A stretch of DNA of 64,000 nucleotides from contig JACPVI010000087.1 in NCBI GenBank assembly GCA_016191815.1, positions 1-64,000 of the forward strand, given 5' to 3'. The first letter of the stretch is position 1, and each line of letters starts with the position of its first letter. Of the stretch, positions 38,445 to 48,525 are shown in pieces. Under the pieces are notes generated by a model. It was given only the letters and a program-made list of their open reading frames with translations. It was not told the DNA's origin and searched no databases. This DNA is from Myxococcales bacterium (lineage in GTDB: Bacteria > Myxococcota > Myxococcia > Myxococcales > Myxococcaceae). The translations under genes were made by a program, and so were the position numbers.

Positions 38445-40742
38445 ATGTCCGAGCCCACTGTCGTCTCCCGACCGGCCGCTCGCGTCGACGCCCTGGACAA
38501 GGTGAGGGGCGCCGCGCGGTACGTGGACGACCTCGAGCTTCCGGGGATGCTCCATTGCAAGGTGGTCACCAGCGCCCACCCGCACGCGGAAGTGCACTCG
38601 GTGGACGTCTCCTTGGCCCTCGCCTCTGCCGGCGTGTTCGCGGTCCTCACTGCCCGCGACGTCCCGGGGGAGAACCAGATCGGCGTGGTGACGGCGGATC
38701 AGCCCCTCCTGGTCGAGCGGAGGGCCCGCATGCTCGCCGACCGGATCGCGCTGGTGGCCGCCGACACTCCCGAGCACGCCTTGGAGGCGGCGCGGAAGGT
38801 GAAGGTGGAGTACCGCCCCCTTCCGGTCATCGCCGACACCGACCAGGCGCTGGCAGCGGGCGCGGCGCGCATCCACGACTCCGGGAACCTCCTCGCGAAG
38901 AAGCAAGTCGTCCGCGGTGACCTGGGTGCCGGCTGGGCGGCCGCGAAGCTGGTCCTCGAGCGAACCTTCACCACCGGCTACCAGGAACACGCCTACCTCG
39001 AGACCAACGGCGTCCTCGCCGTGCCCGAGCAGAACGGCGCCCTCACCGTCTACGCCTCGGCGCAGTGCCCCTTCTACATCCAGAAGGCGGTGGCCCGGGT
39101 GCTGGGGAAGGACCTCGCCAGCATCCGCTGCGTCCAGGCCACCACCGGCGGCGCCTTCGGCGGCAAGGAGGACTACCCGAGCGAGCCGGCGGCCTGCGCC
39201 GCGCTCCTCGCCATGAAGACCGGCCGCCCGGTGAAGCTCGTCTACCAGCGCTCGGAGGACATCCGCTGGTCATCCAAGCGCCACCCCATCCGCACGCAGC
39301 ACCGGATCGGCTTCGACGGCGAAGGGCGGATCACCGCCTGCGAGGTGAAGCTCCACTGCGACGCGGGCGCCTACAATGGCCTCTCCACCGTGGTGTCCGA
39401 GCGCGCCAACGCGAGTGCGCCGGGTCCCTACCGCGCCGAGAACGTGCGAGTGGACACCTACGTGGTCTACACCAACAACCTCTTCGGGGGCGCCTTCCGC
39501 GGCTTCGGTGCGCCTCAGGTGACCTTCGCCATGGAGGCACAGCTCGACGAGGCCGCGGAGCGGCTCGGCCTCTCCCCGGCGGAGATTCGCCGGCGGAACC
39601 TGCTCCGGGTGGGCGACGCCACCGCCACCGGGCAACGGCTTCCCGAGAGCGTCGGGGCCCTCGAGTGCCTGGAGAAGGCAGTCGAGCGCAGCCGCTTCGA
39701 GGAGAAGCGCGCCCTCCTGGCCGAGCACAACCGGAAGAGCCCTCACCTCAAGAAGGGCATCGGCCTCGCCTGCTGCATGTATGGGTGCTGCCTCCATGCC
39801 GGGGGGCAATTCCTCGAAGGCTCGGGCTCGCTGGTCCAGGTGCGGCCCGACGGCTCGGTCAACGTGGCGATCGGAGGCACCGAGCTGGGACAGGGGGCGT
39901 TCACGGTGGTGGCGCAGCTCGCCGCCGAAGAGCTGGGCTGCGAGCTGTCCAAGGTCCACGTCTCGCCGGTGAGCACCGAGCTGGTCCCCGACTCGGGGCC
40001 GACGGTCGCCTCGCGCACCACGGTGATGAGCGGCAACGCGGTGCTGGACGCGGCGCGGCAGATCAAGTCCCGCATGCTGGAGGTCGCCGCGCAGAAGCTC
40101 GACGCACCCCAAGGGAGGCTCGAGGCGAGAGGCGGCGACTTCCTCCTCGCGGGAGGACTCCGGCGGCTGTCGTTTTGCGAGGTGGCCAAGGCCTGCTACG
40201 AGCGGAAGGTCAACCTCACCGCCGAGGGCTGGTTCGCCCCGCCGCGCAAGGAGTGGAACGAGGCCCTGGGCCTCGGAGAGGCCTATTCGGTGTACTGCTT
40301 CGCGACCCAGGTGGCCGAGGTGACGGTGGACCTCCGCTCGGGCCGGGTGACGGTGGACCGGGTGACCGCGGCCCACGACGTCGGAAAGGCCATCAATCCC
40401 GCCGCGCTCAAAGGTCAAGTCGAAGGCGGGGTGGTGCAGGGCCTGGGCTACGCGCTGATGGAGGAGCTACAGCTCTCCGAGGGCAAGTGCCTCAACCCCA
40501 ACTTCACCGACTATCTCATCCCCTCCTCGGCGGACGCCCCCGAAGTCGAGGTCGTCCTGGTGGAGCACCCCTGGAGCCTGGGGCCCTTCGGCGCCAAAGG
40601 AGTGGGAGAGCCCGCCCTCATCCCGGTGGCGGCGGCGGTGGCCAACGCCGTCTCCTTCGCGCTGGGGCATCGCTTCGACCGCCTCCCGCTCACTCCCGAG
40701 CGGGTGCTGCTCACCCTCGAGGACTCGCGAGGCACCACCTGA
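38445..40742 (+). CDS. Molybdopterin-binding subunit of a xanthine dehydrogenase family enzyme
   Basis: ATG 38445 is chosen because GGAG lies upstream; GTG 38427 is also in frame. The 765-residue protein has ARYVDDLELPGML at the N-terminus, TTGGAFGGKEDYPSEP near 235-250, GAFRGFGAPQVTFAMEAQ, GGTELGQGAFTVV, VASRTTVMSGNAV and GPFGAKGVGEPA. These are the cofactor-binding and catalytic regions of the family; the final Glu in GVGEPA is the usual catalytic base. The substrate is probably a purine or other N-heterocycle, which the sequence does not decide. It completes the enzyme begun by the FAD and Fe-S genes and is separate from the Fe-S/Mo fusion at 32 kb. Confidence 0.9.
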   Translation: MSEPTVVSRPAARVDALDKVRGAARYVDDLELPGMLHCKVVTSAHPHAEVHSVDVSLALASAGVFAVLTARDVPGENQIGVVTADQPLLVERRARMLADRIALVAADTPEHALEAARKVKVEYRPLPVIADTDQALAAGAARIHDSGNLLAKKQVVRGDLGAGWAAAKLVLERTFTTGYQEHAYLETNGVLAVPEQNGALTVYASAQCPFYIQKAVARVLGKDLASIRCVQATTGGAFGGKEDYPSEPAACAALLAMKTGRPVKLVYQRSEDIRWSSKRHPIRTQHRIGFDGEGRITACEVKLHCDAGAYNGLSTVVSERANASAPGPYRAENVRVDTYVVYTNNLFGGAFRGFGAPQVTFAMEAQLDEAAERLGLSPAEIRRRNLLRVGDATATGQRLPESVGALECLEKAVERSRFEEKRALLAEHNRKSPHLKKGIGLACCMYGCCLHAGGQFLEGSGSLVQVRPDGSVNVAIGGTELGQGAFTVVAQLAAEELGCELSKVHVSPVSTELVPDSGPTVASRTTVMSGNAVLDAARQIKSRMLEVAAQKLDAPQGRLEARGGDFLLAGGLRRLSFCEVAKACYERKVNLTAEGWFAPPRKEWNEALGLGEAYSVYCFATQVAEVTVDLRSGRVTVDRVTAAHDVGKAINPAALKGQVEGGVVQGLGYALMEELQLSEGKCLNPNFTDYLIPSSADAPEVEVVLVEHPWSLGPFGAKGVGEPALIPVAAAVANAVSFALGHRFDRLPLTPERVLLTLEDSRGTT

Positions 40743-40768
40743 GGCGGCGCCGCGCCGCAGCGCGGAAT

Positions 40769-42568
40769 TCACGGCCTCGGCTTGCGAGGGCGGGGCAGGT
40801 CCAAGGTCCCCAGCTTGTAGACCAAGGTCCGCCGAGACATCCCCAAAAGCTTGGCCGCCTGGGTCTGGTTGCCCGCGCACTTCTCCAGCGCGTCGGCGAT
40901 CCGGCGGCGCTCGTCCTCCAGCTCGGGCGAGAGCGGCCTTCCAGGGAGCCCGACCGCCGGTGCGTCGGCGACCGTGATGGCGTCGGGGGTCTCGCCGGTG
41001 GCGGCCTCTTTCCACTTGGGCGATTTCATCGCCGATGGGGCGGTGGTGGCGGCCATCTTGTCCACCGGGAGATGCGCGAGGTCGATCGTCCCGCCGGCGC
41101 ACAAGAGCACTGCCCGCTCCATCACGTTCCGTAGCTCGCGGATGTTTCCCGGCCAGGGGTAGGTGAGCAGGACGTGCCGGGCGGCACCGGACAACTCCAG
41201 CTCCTCCTCACGCCCGAATCGCTTGCACGCCTCGGCGATGAACAGCTTGGCCAGGCCTTCGATCTCCGCCGGCCGCTCCCGAAGCGGGGGTATCTCGATC
41301 GAGATGCCGTTCAGCCGGTAGTAGAGGTCGGCGCGGAATTGCCCGCGCGAGGTGTCTGCCTCGAGGTCGCGATTGGTGGCCGCCAGGAAACGGACGTCGA
41401 TCTGCTTCTCCTTGAGCCCGCCGAGCCTGAGCACACGCCGCTCCTCCAGCACCCGGAGCAGCTTGGCCTGGATGGACATCGGCATCTCCCCCACCTCGTC
41501 GAGGAAGACGGTGCCTCCGTCGGCCGACTCCACCAGGCCCGGCTTGGTCTGGACCGCCCCGGTGAAAGCGCCCCGCTCGTGCCCGAACAGCTCGCTCTCC
41601 AAGAGCGGCTCGGGCAGCGCCGCGCAGTTCAAGCGCAACAAGGGCTTCTCGGCGCGGCGGGACTTCTGGTGCAGCCTGCTGGCGATGATCTCCTTCCCCA
41701 CTCCGGTCTCGCCCAGGAGCAAGACGCTGATGTCGTTCGCCGCCACCTGGTCCACCAGCCGGTACAGCCGCACCATCGCCGGGTCCTCGACCACGATCTT
41801 CGAGGCGCTCTCCTCGGGGCTGCCTTGCACCGCGGCGCAGGCCTTGGCCACCAGGCTGTCCGGGTCCCTCCCGTCCTCGGGGAGGAAAGCCGCCCCGAGC
41901 TTCACCTTCGCCCCCAGCTTCTCCAGCGCCCGGGCGATGTTCCCCAGCAGGGACTCCACCTGCTTTCTCGGGGTGTCCAGGAAGAGAATCTCGTACTCGC
42001 CGGGGCCATAGCTCGCCAGCACGTCCAGGCTCCTCAGCGAGGAGACCAGCACCTCCTGCACCGCCTGGGGCCTTCCGTGCTCGAAGTGGATCCGCGCCAA
42101 GGACACGGTGCCCCTCGACTGGCGGGCCCGCTCGCACTCATCGGCCAGCCGCGCCTCGAAGTAGCCGTGGCTCCACAGCCGGCGCTGCCTTTGCACGCTC
42201 TTGTCCCAGGCCTGCAGGATCACCGTCGCGCCCGGCAGCTCGATCACGTCGCCGGGGTGGACCTCGACCGGCTGGTCGGGCTGGAGCAGCTGGTCGCGCA
42301 GCTTGGTGCCGTTGGCGCTGCCGAGATCGGTGACCTCGATGCGTCCTTCCGAAAAGCGAAGCTGGGCGTGCCGCCTGGACACCGAGGGGTGGTTGATCGC
42401 GATGTCCACCTGGCCCGAGCGGCCAATGGTCAGCTCGCCGGTGACCGGGACCGGGTAGGTCTCGAAGGTGTTCTCCGCCACCACCAAGAGCCGCACCTGG
42501 CTCGGCTTGGGAATGGGGAAGCTCTTAAGGGTCCCGCCATCGTGCTCGTCGACGGAAGGCGGCTTCAT
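40769..42568 (-). CDS. FHA-sensor sigma54 activator (enhancer-binding protein)
   Basis: The 599-residue protein has an N-terminal FHA domain (about 25-125; IGR, PSVSRRHAQL, LGSANGTKL), a GGDEF-like middle domain (about 145-250) with no active loop, a sigma54-interacting AAA+ domain (about 260-500) and a Fis-type helix-turn-helix at the end (NQTQAAKLLGMSRRTLVYKL). The AAA+ core is complete: Walker A GETGVGKE, the sigma54-contact loop GAFTGA and Walker B GTVFLDEVGE. FHA implies control by threonine phosphorylation. The gene lies 34 bases behind the C39 exporter gene on the same strand, and the peptide genes at 55.4-56.2 kb have sigma54 promoters, so it is the prime candidate to activate them. 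Confidence 0.93.
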   Translation of the reverse strand: MKPPSVDEHDGGTLKSFPIPKPSQVRLLVVAENTFETYPVPVTGELTIGRSGQVDIAINHPSVSRRHAQLRFSEGRIEVTDLGSANGTKLRDQLLQPDQPVEVHPGDVIELPGATVILQAWDKSVQRQRRLWSHGYFEARLADECERARQSRGTVSLARIHFEHGRPQAVQEVLVSSLRSLDVLASYGPGEYEILFLDTPRKQVESLLGNIARALEKLGAKVKLGAAFLPEDGRDPDSLVAKACAAVQGSPEESASKIVVEDPAMVRLYRLVDQVAANDISVLLLGETGVGKEIIASRLHQKSRRAEKPLLRLNCAALPEPLLESELFGHERGAFTGAVQTKPGLVESADGGTVFLDEVGEMPMSIQAKLLRVLEERRVLRLGGLKEKQIDVRFLAATNRDLEADTSRGQFRADLYYRLNGISIEIPPLRERPAEIEGLAKLFIAEACKRFGREEELELSGAARHVLLTYPWPGNIRELRNVMERAVLLCAGGTIDLAHLPVDKMAATTAPSAMKSPKWKEAATGETPDAITVADAPAVGLPGRPLSPELEDERRRIADALEKCAGNQTQAAKLLGMSRRTLVYKLGTLDLPRPRKPRP

Positions 42569-42602
42569 CGGCGAGCAATGTACACAACTCGGGCCGCTGC
42601 TG

Positions 42603-44810
42603 TCAGGCGGCGAGCTGGGCGGACACCAGGCGGGCGTAAGCCCCGCCTCGCCCCAAGAGCTCTGCGTGCGAGCCGACCTCGATGATCCGCCCCGCCTCCA
42701 GCACCAGGATGAGGTCCGCTCCGGCCACGGTGGAGAGCCGGTGGGCGACCACGATCTTGGTGCAGGGGAGCCGGGCCAGCTCCTCCTGGATGGCGCGCTC
42801 GGCGACCGCGTCCAGCGCGCTGGTGGCCTCGTCGAGCAGGAGCACCGCCGGCTTGCGCACCAGCGCCCTGGCGATGCACAGCCTCTGGCGCTGGCCTCCC
42901 GAGAGCGAATAGCCGCCTTCGGAGAGAGGGGTGTCGTAGCCCAGCGGCATCGCCAGGATTTCCTCGTGTACTTGCGAGAGCCGCGCCGCCTCTTCGATCC
43001 GCTCCAGCGGAAGCTCGGGGTCGAGCATCCCGATGTTCCCCCGCACGCTCCCCATGAAGAGGTACGAGCGCTGGGTGACCACTCCGAGCTGGCGGCGCAC
43101 CGTGGTGGGGTCCAGCTCGGCGAGATCCACCCCGTCGTAGAGGACCCGCCCGGAGCTGGGCGCGTACAGCCCGACCAATAGCCCGGCCAGGGTGGACTTG
43201 CCGGAGCCGGAGCGGCCCACGATGGCGACGAACTGGCCGGGCCCGATCCGGAAGGAGGCCTCTTGCACCGCGAGTGGCGAGAGCGGGCCGTATCGGAATG
43301 AAACTTCCTGGACGGCCAGCGCGCCCGCGAGCTGGTGCGCGGGGCGGAGCTGCCCTCTGTCGCGCTCCCGGGCGGTGTTGTGGATGTCGTCCAGCCGCTC
43401 CATGTGGCTGGAGAGCCGGCGCAGCTCCACCGCGGTGGAGACCAGGTTGGAGAGCGGCAAGAGAAAGCCCGCCGCCAGGGCGTTCATCGCCAGCATGGTG
43501 CCCAAGGAGAGCTCGCCGGCCAGCACCCGCTGCGCCCCGAGCAGGAGGATGGCCAGAGGCGAGCCCAGCCGGATCGCGCCCATCGCCGCTCCCAGGGAGG
43601 CGTCGAGCGAGCCCCACTGGAGGGAGGAGTTGATGGCGCCGGCGTAGTCGTTGGACCACTGCCGCAGGGCCTGCCGCTCGGCGCCCATGGTCTTCAAGGT
43701 CTCGATGCCGACCAGGATCTCCGCCAGCCCGGCCTGGCAGCGGGAGTTCACCTCCACGTCGCGGACTGCCAGCTCCTTTAGCCGCCGCGAGCTGCGGAGG
43801 AACACCGCCACCTGCACCAGAGCGAGCCCCACCACCACCGCGCCCATCGCCGGGCTCACGAAGAAGAGCAGCCCCAGGTACAAGCTCACCAAGACGCCGT
43901 CCAGGACGGTGGAGAGCGTCGCCGCGGTGAGTCCCTCTACGATGGCCTGCTTGCTCGAGAGCCGCGCGAGCAGGTCGCCGGAGGGGCGGTGCTGGAAGAA
44001 CGGGTAGGGCAGCTCGATCAGCCGCTCGAGCAGCCCGAGCGTCATCCGCACGTCGACGTTGGCGCGCAGGTGGACGAACAGGTGCGCCCGGACCAGCCAG
44101 GCGAGGAAGTGGAAGCCCACCAGCGCCGCGAGCCCGGCCGAGAGCACCCCCAGCAGGTCCACGTCGCCACGGGGGATGACCCGGTCCACCAGGGTGCCGG
44201 TGACCAAGGGCAGCGCCAGGGCGAAGAGCTGGAGCAGGAGCGAGCTGACCAGGATGCGGGACCACAGCCCCGACTCGGCCAGCACCGACTTGAGGTAGCG
44301 GCCAAGGCGCGAGCCTTTGGCCTCGTGCGCCTCGAAGTCCTCGCCCGGCTCGAACAGGAGCGCCACTCCGGTGAAGGACTTGCCGAAGCGGTCCAAAGGC
44401 ACGCTCCGCCGGCCGTCCTTGGGATCGACGATCTCCACTGCGTCCTTCCCCACCCTCTCCAGCACCACGAAGTGGGCGAACTCCCAGTGGAGGACGGTGC
44501 CGGTGGGGAGGAAGGGAAGGTCATCCAGCTCGGCGGAGACTCCGCGGCCGCGCAGGCCGAGGTGCGCGGCGGCGTCGAGCAGCGCCCTGGCCGAGGTGCC
44601 TTCCACCCCGGTGGGCATGAGCTGGCGCAGGTCCTCGATGCGGGTGGGGCGCCCCTGGTAGCCGAGCACCATCGCCAGGCAGGCGAGCCCACATTCGCTT
44701 TGGGAGAGCTGCTGGACGTAGGGCACGCTGCGTTTGGGCGAGAGTCCGAGCTTGGCCAGCGCGGGGAAGCGCTCGAGCAGCGTCTGGCCCTCCGGGCTAT
44801 CGCCGCTCAT
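42603..44810 (-). CDS. Peptidase-containing ABC exporter (C39 PCAT)
   Basis: The 735-residue protein joins an N-terminal C39 cysteine peptidase, a six-helix membrane domain and an ATPase. The peptidase triad is visible: C40 in QSECGLACLAM, H113 in FAHFVVLE and D129 in IVDPKDGRR. The ATPase has Walker A GRSGSGKST, signature LSGGQRQR and Walker B VLLLDEATSALD. These transporters cut leader peptides after a double glycine and export the core. Three double-glycine peptide genes lie 11 kb away (55.4-56.2 kb). Its ATG lies inside the end of the HlyD gene (14-base overlap), so exporter and adaptor are made together. Confidence 0.95.
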   Translation of the reverse strand: MSGDSPEGQTLLERFPALAKLGLSPKRSVPYVQQLSQSECGLACLAMVLGYQGRPTRIEDLRQLMPTGVEGTSARALLDAAAHLGLRGRGVSAELDDLPFLPTGTVLHWEFAHFVVLERVGKDAVEIVDPKDGRRSVPLDRFGKSFTGVALLFEPGEDFEAHEAKGSRLGRYLKSVLAESGLWSRILVSSLLLQLFALALPLVTGTLVDRVIPRGDVDLLGVLSAGLAALVGFHFLAWLVRAHLFVHLRANVDVRMTLGLLERLIELPYPFFQHRPSGDLLARLSSKQAIVEGLTAATLSTVLDGVLVSLYLGLLFFVSPAMGAVVVGLALVQVAVFLRSSRRLKELAVRDVEVNSRCQAGLAEILVGIETLKTMGAERQALRQWSNDYAGAINSSLQWGSLDASLGAAMGAIRLGSPLAILLLGAQRVLAGELSLGTMLAMNALAAGFLLPLSNLVSTAVELRRLSSHMERLDDIHNTARERDRGQLRPAHQLAGALAVQEVSFRYGPLSPLAVQEASFRIGPGQFVAIVGRSGSGKSTLAGLLVGLYAPSSGRVLYDGVDLAELDPTTVRRQLGVVTQRSYLFMGSVRGNIGMLDPELPLERIEEAARLSQVHEEILAMPLGYDTPLSEGGYSLSGGQRQRLCIARALVRKPAVLLLDEATSALDAVAERAIQEELARLPCTKIVVAHRLSTVAGADLILVLEAGRIIEVGSHAELLGRGGAYARLVSAQLAA

Positions 44811-45750
44811 CCTCGAGCACCGCCCTCGCCCACGGCAGCAGCGAGTGGATCAGCGTGGTGGAGTACACCGCGACGTCCGCCCTGCCGAGCAGGCCGTCGT
44901 GGAAGGGGAGCGACTTGCCTCCGGAGCGGAAGGTCTCCCCCGGCACCGAAGCCTCGACCAAGACCAGGGGGCCGGAGAGGGACAGCGCGTCGCCCATCTC
45001 CGGGCCCAGGAAGCGCCGAGCCTCCGAAGGGCCCACCACCTCGTCCCCCACCCGCTCGATGGAGATCGTCTGGTAGGCGTAGCGGTGGCCGGACAACTCG
45101 AGCCTGAGCGGCATCCCCGCCTTGAGCAGCGGCAGGTGCTCTCCGGGCAAGAGCGCCACCACCGAGAAGCGGGCTTCGCCGGTGATCAGCGCCAGCACTC
45201 CCTCGCCGGCCAAGAGGTGCATCCCCGGGCGGATCCGCAAGTCGCTCACCACCCCGTCTTGCGGCGCCCGCACCAGCCGCTCCTCGAGCTGCGACTCGGC
45301 GAGCTGCCTCTGCGCGTGGAGGGGCGGCAGGGCTCGCCGGGCCTGCTCGTCGCGCGGATCCCTCAGGGCCTTGATGAGCTGCAGCTCTATCTCCCGATCG
45401 ATGCGGGCCAGCTCTCCGGCCTGCTGGCTGGTGTAGAAGCGCACCAGCACCTCGCCGGAGGACACTCGCTGCCCGGGGGAGACCTCCACCGAGGAGACGG
45501 TGCCGGCCACCGGAGCGGTCAGCTCGATGCGCCCTCGCGCCCGCACCACCGCCGGGCCGCTGGCGTACTCGTTCACCCGGAAGATGGAACCGAAGAGGAG
45601 AAAGGCGAGCAGCGCCGCCACCATGAGCCGGTAGCTCCAGTCGAGCCAGCGGCGAGAGAGCCTGAGCACCTCGCCCTTGGGGCCGGCCTCCTGCGCGCGC
45701 TGGTGGTCGAGCGCCTCCTGGCGAAAGATGTTCGGGGGCGGATCGCTCAC
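44797..45750 (-). CDS. HlyD-family adaptor of the peptide exporter
   Basis: The 317-residue protein starts at GTG 45750 and has a cytoplasmic tail, one membrane helix (about 39-58, RLMVAALLAFLLFGSIF) and a periplasmic part with lipoyl-like strands (GRIELTAPVAGTVSSVEVSPG, ERLVRAPQDGVVSDLRIRPG) separated by a short helical hairpin. It should bridge the C39 exporter to an outer-membrane channel; no TolC-like gene is in the window, so the channel must be encoded elsewhere. It overlaps the exporter gene and follows the GT5 gene after 39 bases. Confidence 0.9.
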   Translation of the reverse strand: MSDPPPNIFRQEALDHQRAQEAGPKGEVLRLSRRWLDWSYRLMVAALLAFLLFGSIFRVNEYASGPAVVRARGRIELTAPVAGTVSSVEVSPGQRVSSGEVLVRFYTSQQAGELARIDREIELQLIKALRDPRDEQARRALPPLHAQRQLAESQLEERLVRAPQDGVVSDLRIRPGMHLLAGEGVLALITGEARFSVVALLPGEHLPLLKAGMPLRLELSGHRYAYQTISIERVGDEVVGPSEARRFLGPEMGDALSLSGPLVLVEASVPGETFRSGGKSLPFHDGLLGRADVAVYSTTLIHSLLPWARAVLEDERR

Positions 45751-45789
45751 GGCGGGCAGAGGGCACCTTCGATTCTCAGGCGAGTTCCC

Positions 45790-47241
45790 TTACCTGTCCA
45801 GCCGGCTGCCTCGCCCGGACGGAGGGCGGACAAGCGGCATGAGGAGCTCCTCGTACCGCTGGGCGGCGCGCCTCCACGAGAAGTCCCGCCGCATCGCCGC
45901 GCGCTGGAGCCGCCTCCACTCGGAGGGGCGCTGGTAGGTGGCGAGGGCGCGGAGCACCGCGGTGTAGAGGGCCCAAGGGTCCAACTCGCCAAAAATAAAG
46001 CCGGTGCCGGTGCGAGGCCGGTAATCCTCCACCGTGTCGGCGAGGCCCCCGGTCTCGCGCACCAGAGGCACCGCGCCGTACCGCATCGCCTTCATCTGGC
46101 CCAGGCCGCAGGGTTCCCACCACGACGGCATGAGGAAGATGTCCGCGCCGGCGTAGTAGAGAGTCTCCCGCTCCTTCGCGAACGGGAGGTAGGAGAGCTG
46201 CCTCGAGCTCTGGCGTGCCAACTGCTCGAGCAGCTTCCTCACCCACGGGTAGCCGTCGCCACAGATGGCGAGCTGTACGCCCTGGGACAGCAGAGGAGCG
46301 AGCGTGCGGAAGAGCAGCAGGAATCCCTTTTGCGGATCGAGCCGCGACACCATCGCAAGCAGCGGCACGTCCGCTTCGGGGAGACCGGCGAGACGCTGGA
46401 GCGCGCGCTTGTTGCTCGCCCGCGCGGGGAGGGCGCGGGAATCGAAGCGAGCGGCGATCAGCGGATCCGTCGCCGGATCGAACCGTTCGGTGTCGATGCC
46501 GTTGAGGACGCCAAAGAGCCGCCTCCGCCTCGCGCGGAAGACGTCCTGCAGGCCCTCGCCGCGCTCTTCGGTCAGCAGCTCCTTGGCGTAGGTGGGGCTC
46601 ACCGCCACCAGGAGGTCCGCCGCCATCGCACCGCGGCGGAGGAAGTTGAGCAGCCGCCCTCGCCGGCTTCCAACCCTCGGAAGCGCCCCCTCTCCCGTGT
46701 CCCGCAGCCTGGCGGGCAGCTTGGACGAATCGAAACTCCCCTGGAGGTGGGCGTTGTGCACCACCAGCACCAGCCTGGAGCGACGCGGGCGGGGGGCGAG
46801 CATCGGCAAGAGCAGGGCGCTCCAATAGTCGTGGCAGAGCACCACCTGGGGGCTCCAATCCCAATCGTCCAGGAGCGCCGCCGCCGCCGAGCAGAAGAAC
46901 CAGAAGCGCTCGTGCTCGCGCGTCTTGCCGTAGCGGTCGGTGCTCGCGGTCCGCTCGTCCTCGGAGAGCCCAGGGATGAGGGGCGAGCGAATGAAAAAGG
47001 CCCGCACCGCGCCAAAGGGCGCCTCGCCGAGCGCGAAGGGCTTTGGCCCGCCGAAGTCGCAGCGATGGCGGGATACCTCGCGCGCGCCCAAGGACGAAGG
47101 CACCTGGGGGTACCAGGGCGTGAGCACCCTGACGTCGTGCCCGCGCCGCGCCAACGCCAAGGGAAGATCTCGGCAGACTTCCGCCAGCCCTCCTGTCTTG
47201 GAGAACGGCTCGCACTCGCTGCTGACGGAGAGGATTCGCAC
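45790..47241 (-). CDS. glgA: GT5 glycogen/starch synthase-type glycosyltransferase
   Basis: The 483-residue protein begins at GTG with MRILSVSSECEPF and the ADP-glucose loop KTGGLAEV near residues 15-22, which is canonical. Further GT5 marks are VVHNAHLQGSF, VSPTYAKELL, GVLNGID, SRLDPQKGF and WEPCGLGQMKAMRYGAVP. Such enzymes extend alpha-1,4-glucan from ADP-glucose. No glgB, glgC or glgP lies near; the gene sits in a run with the HlyD adaptor and C39 exporter, so a role in glycosylating an exported product is possible. It is a diverged paralogue of the protein at 48.5 kb. Confidence 0.82.
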   Translation of the reverse strand: MRILSVSSECEPFSKTGGLAEVCRDLPLALARRGHDVRVLTPWYPQVPSSLGAREVSRHRCDFGGPKPFALGEAPFGAVRAFFIRSPLIPGLSEDERTASTDRYGKTREHERFWFFCSAAAALLDDWDWSPQVVLCHDYWSALLLPMLAPRPRRSRLVLVVHNAHLQGSFDSSKLPARLRDTGEGALPRVGSRRGRLLNFLRRGAMAADLLVAVSPTYAKELLTEERGEGLQDVFRARRRRLFGVLNGIDTERFDPATDPLIAARFDSRALPARASNKRALQRLAGLPEADVPLLAMVSRLDPQKGFLLLFRTLAPLLSQGVQLAICGDGYPWVRKLLEQLARQSSRQLSYLPFAKERETLYYAGADIFLMPSWWEPCGLGQMKAMRYGAVPLVRETGGLADTVEDYRPRTGTGFIFGELDPWALYTAVLRALATYQRPSEWRRLQRAAMRRDFSWRRAAQRYEELLMPLVRPPSGRGSRLDR

Positions 47242-47251
47242 CGCAGTGGGC

Positions 47252-48406
47252 TCACAGCGGCGCGAGATCGCGCCAGAGAAGCTTCATAGGGACTGCCCGG
47301 ATCAGCTTGTCGAGCGCATGGGTCTCGTCACCGTCATAGATCACCTCGAGCCTTTCCATCCCAAGGTCGGCGAGCGCTGCCCGCATCGAGGGCGTCGTCG
47401 CTGGGGCATCGGTGTACTTCATCTCGAACCCGTATCGGCGCGAGCCGCGCACGATGAGGAGGTCCAGCTCCGCCCCGCCGTGGGTCGCCCAAAAGAAGCA
47501 CTCCTCGCGCCGGGCGCCGAGTCGATGAATCACCGCCTCCAGGCAAAACCCCTCCCAGGACGCTCCGACCTTGGGGTGCCTTTCGAGCTGCACTCGATCG
47601 GCGATATCGAGCAAGGTGTGCAAGACGCCGCTGTCGCGGAGGTAGAGCTTGGGCGACTTCACCTGGCGCTTGGAGATGTTCGCAAACCAAGGGGGCAGCA
47701 GCCGGACCATGAAGGCGCTCGCGAGCAGGTCCGTGTAGCTGCGAACGGTATGGTCGCTCACCCCCATGGACCGCCCGAGCTCCGACCAGTTGAGGATCTG
47801 CCCGTGAAGGTGCGCGAGCATCGTCCAGAAGCGGTAGAGCGCTGGCGACGCGACGCCGACGCCGAGCTGCGGCACGTCCCGCTCGAGGAACGACCGCACG
47901 TACTCCCGGCGCCAATCGTTGCTGGCCTTGAGCGACCTCGCCACCAAAGAGGGCGGAAACCCGCCCCTGAGCCACAGCTCTCGCAGCCGTGCAGGACCGA
48001 CCTCGTCAGGAGTGAGACCGCCGAGCTCGTAGTAGGCGACGCGGCCCGCGAGCGACTCGGAGGTCTGGCGCAACAGCGGCCCGGTGGCGCTCCCCAGGAC
48101 CAGGAAGCGTGCCCGACCCGCATCGGCGAGCACGCGCAGGGAGGGAAAGAGGTCGGGGCGCCGCTGGACCTCGTCCAGCACCACCAGGCCGCGCAACGGC
48201 TCCAGCGCCTGCATCGGGCGTTCGAGCCGGCGCAGATCGCGCGGGTCTTCGCAGTCGAAGTGGTGGGTCGGCCCGCGCCAGGCCTGCTCGATCTGCCTGG
48301 CGAGCGTCGTCTTGCCCACTTGTCGCGCACCCACGATGACCACCACGCGAAAGCTCCGCAGCAGCGATCTCACGCGGCGCAGGTGGTCGGTTCGGGCGAG
48401 GAGCAC
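47252..48406 (-). CDS. AAA ATPase with DUF4143 domain
   Basis: The 384-residue protein starts at GTG 48406. It has Walker A GARQVGKTT near 26-34, Walker B LRGLVVLDEVQ, sensor-1-like FLVLGSATG, and a C-terminal DUF4143 region with a winged helix (SDHTVRSYTDLLASAFMVRLL) and a PD-(D/E)xK-like core (AELDLLIVRGSRRYGFEMKY). This family is widespread, often in accessory regions, and its role is unsettled. It sits between two GT5 genes, 10 bases ahead of one and divergent from the other, which looks like an insertion that separated them. Confidence 0.88.
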   Translation of the reverse strand: MLLARTDHLRRVRSLLRSFRVVVIVGARQVGKTTLARQIEQAWRGPTHHFDCEDPRDLRRLERPMQALEPLRGLVVLDEVQRRPDLFPSLRVLADAGRARFLVLGSATGPLLRQTSESLAGRVAYYELGGLTPDEVGPARLRELWLRGGFPPSLVARSLKASNDWRREYVRSFLERDVPQLGVGVASPALYRFWTMLAHLHGQILNWSELGRSMGVSDHTVRSYTDLLASAFMVRLLPPWFANISKRQVKSPKLYLRDSGVLHTLLDIADRVQLERHPKVGASWEGFCLEAVIHRLGARREECFFWATHGGAELDLLIVRGSRRYGFEMKYTDAPATTPSMRAALADLGMERLEVIYDGDETHALDKLIRAVPMKLLWRDLAPL

Positions 48407-48525
48407 CTCGAAACGCTACCATGAACATTCGCAGTCATACTTCGACTTTTCACGGTCGAGAAGCGGGAGCAATCGAAGCTTGCTTGAGGATTCGCACCGC
48501 CTGCCTCGCAGGATAGCCTCTGAGG

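Noticed and set aside
48407-48525. Possible promoter or RNA between the DUF4143 and second GT5 genes
   Set aside because: No -35/-10 pair or sigma54 pattern at correct spacing, and no conserved structure was seen.
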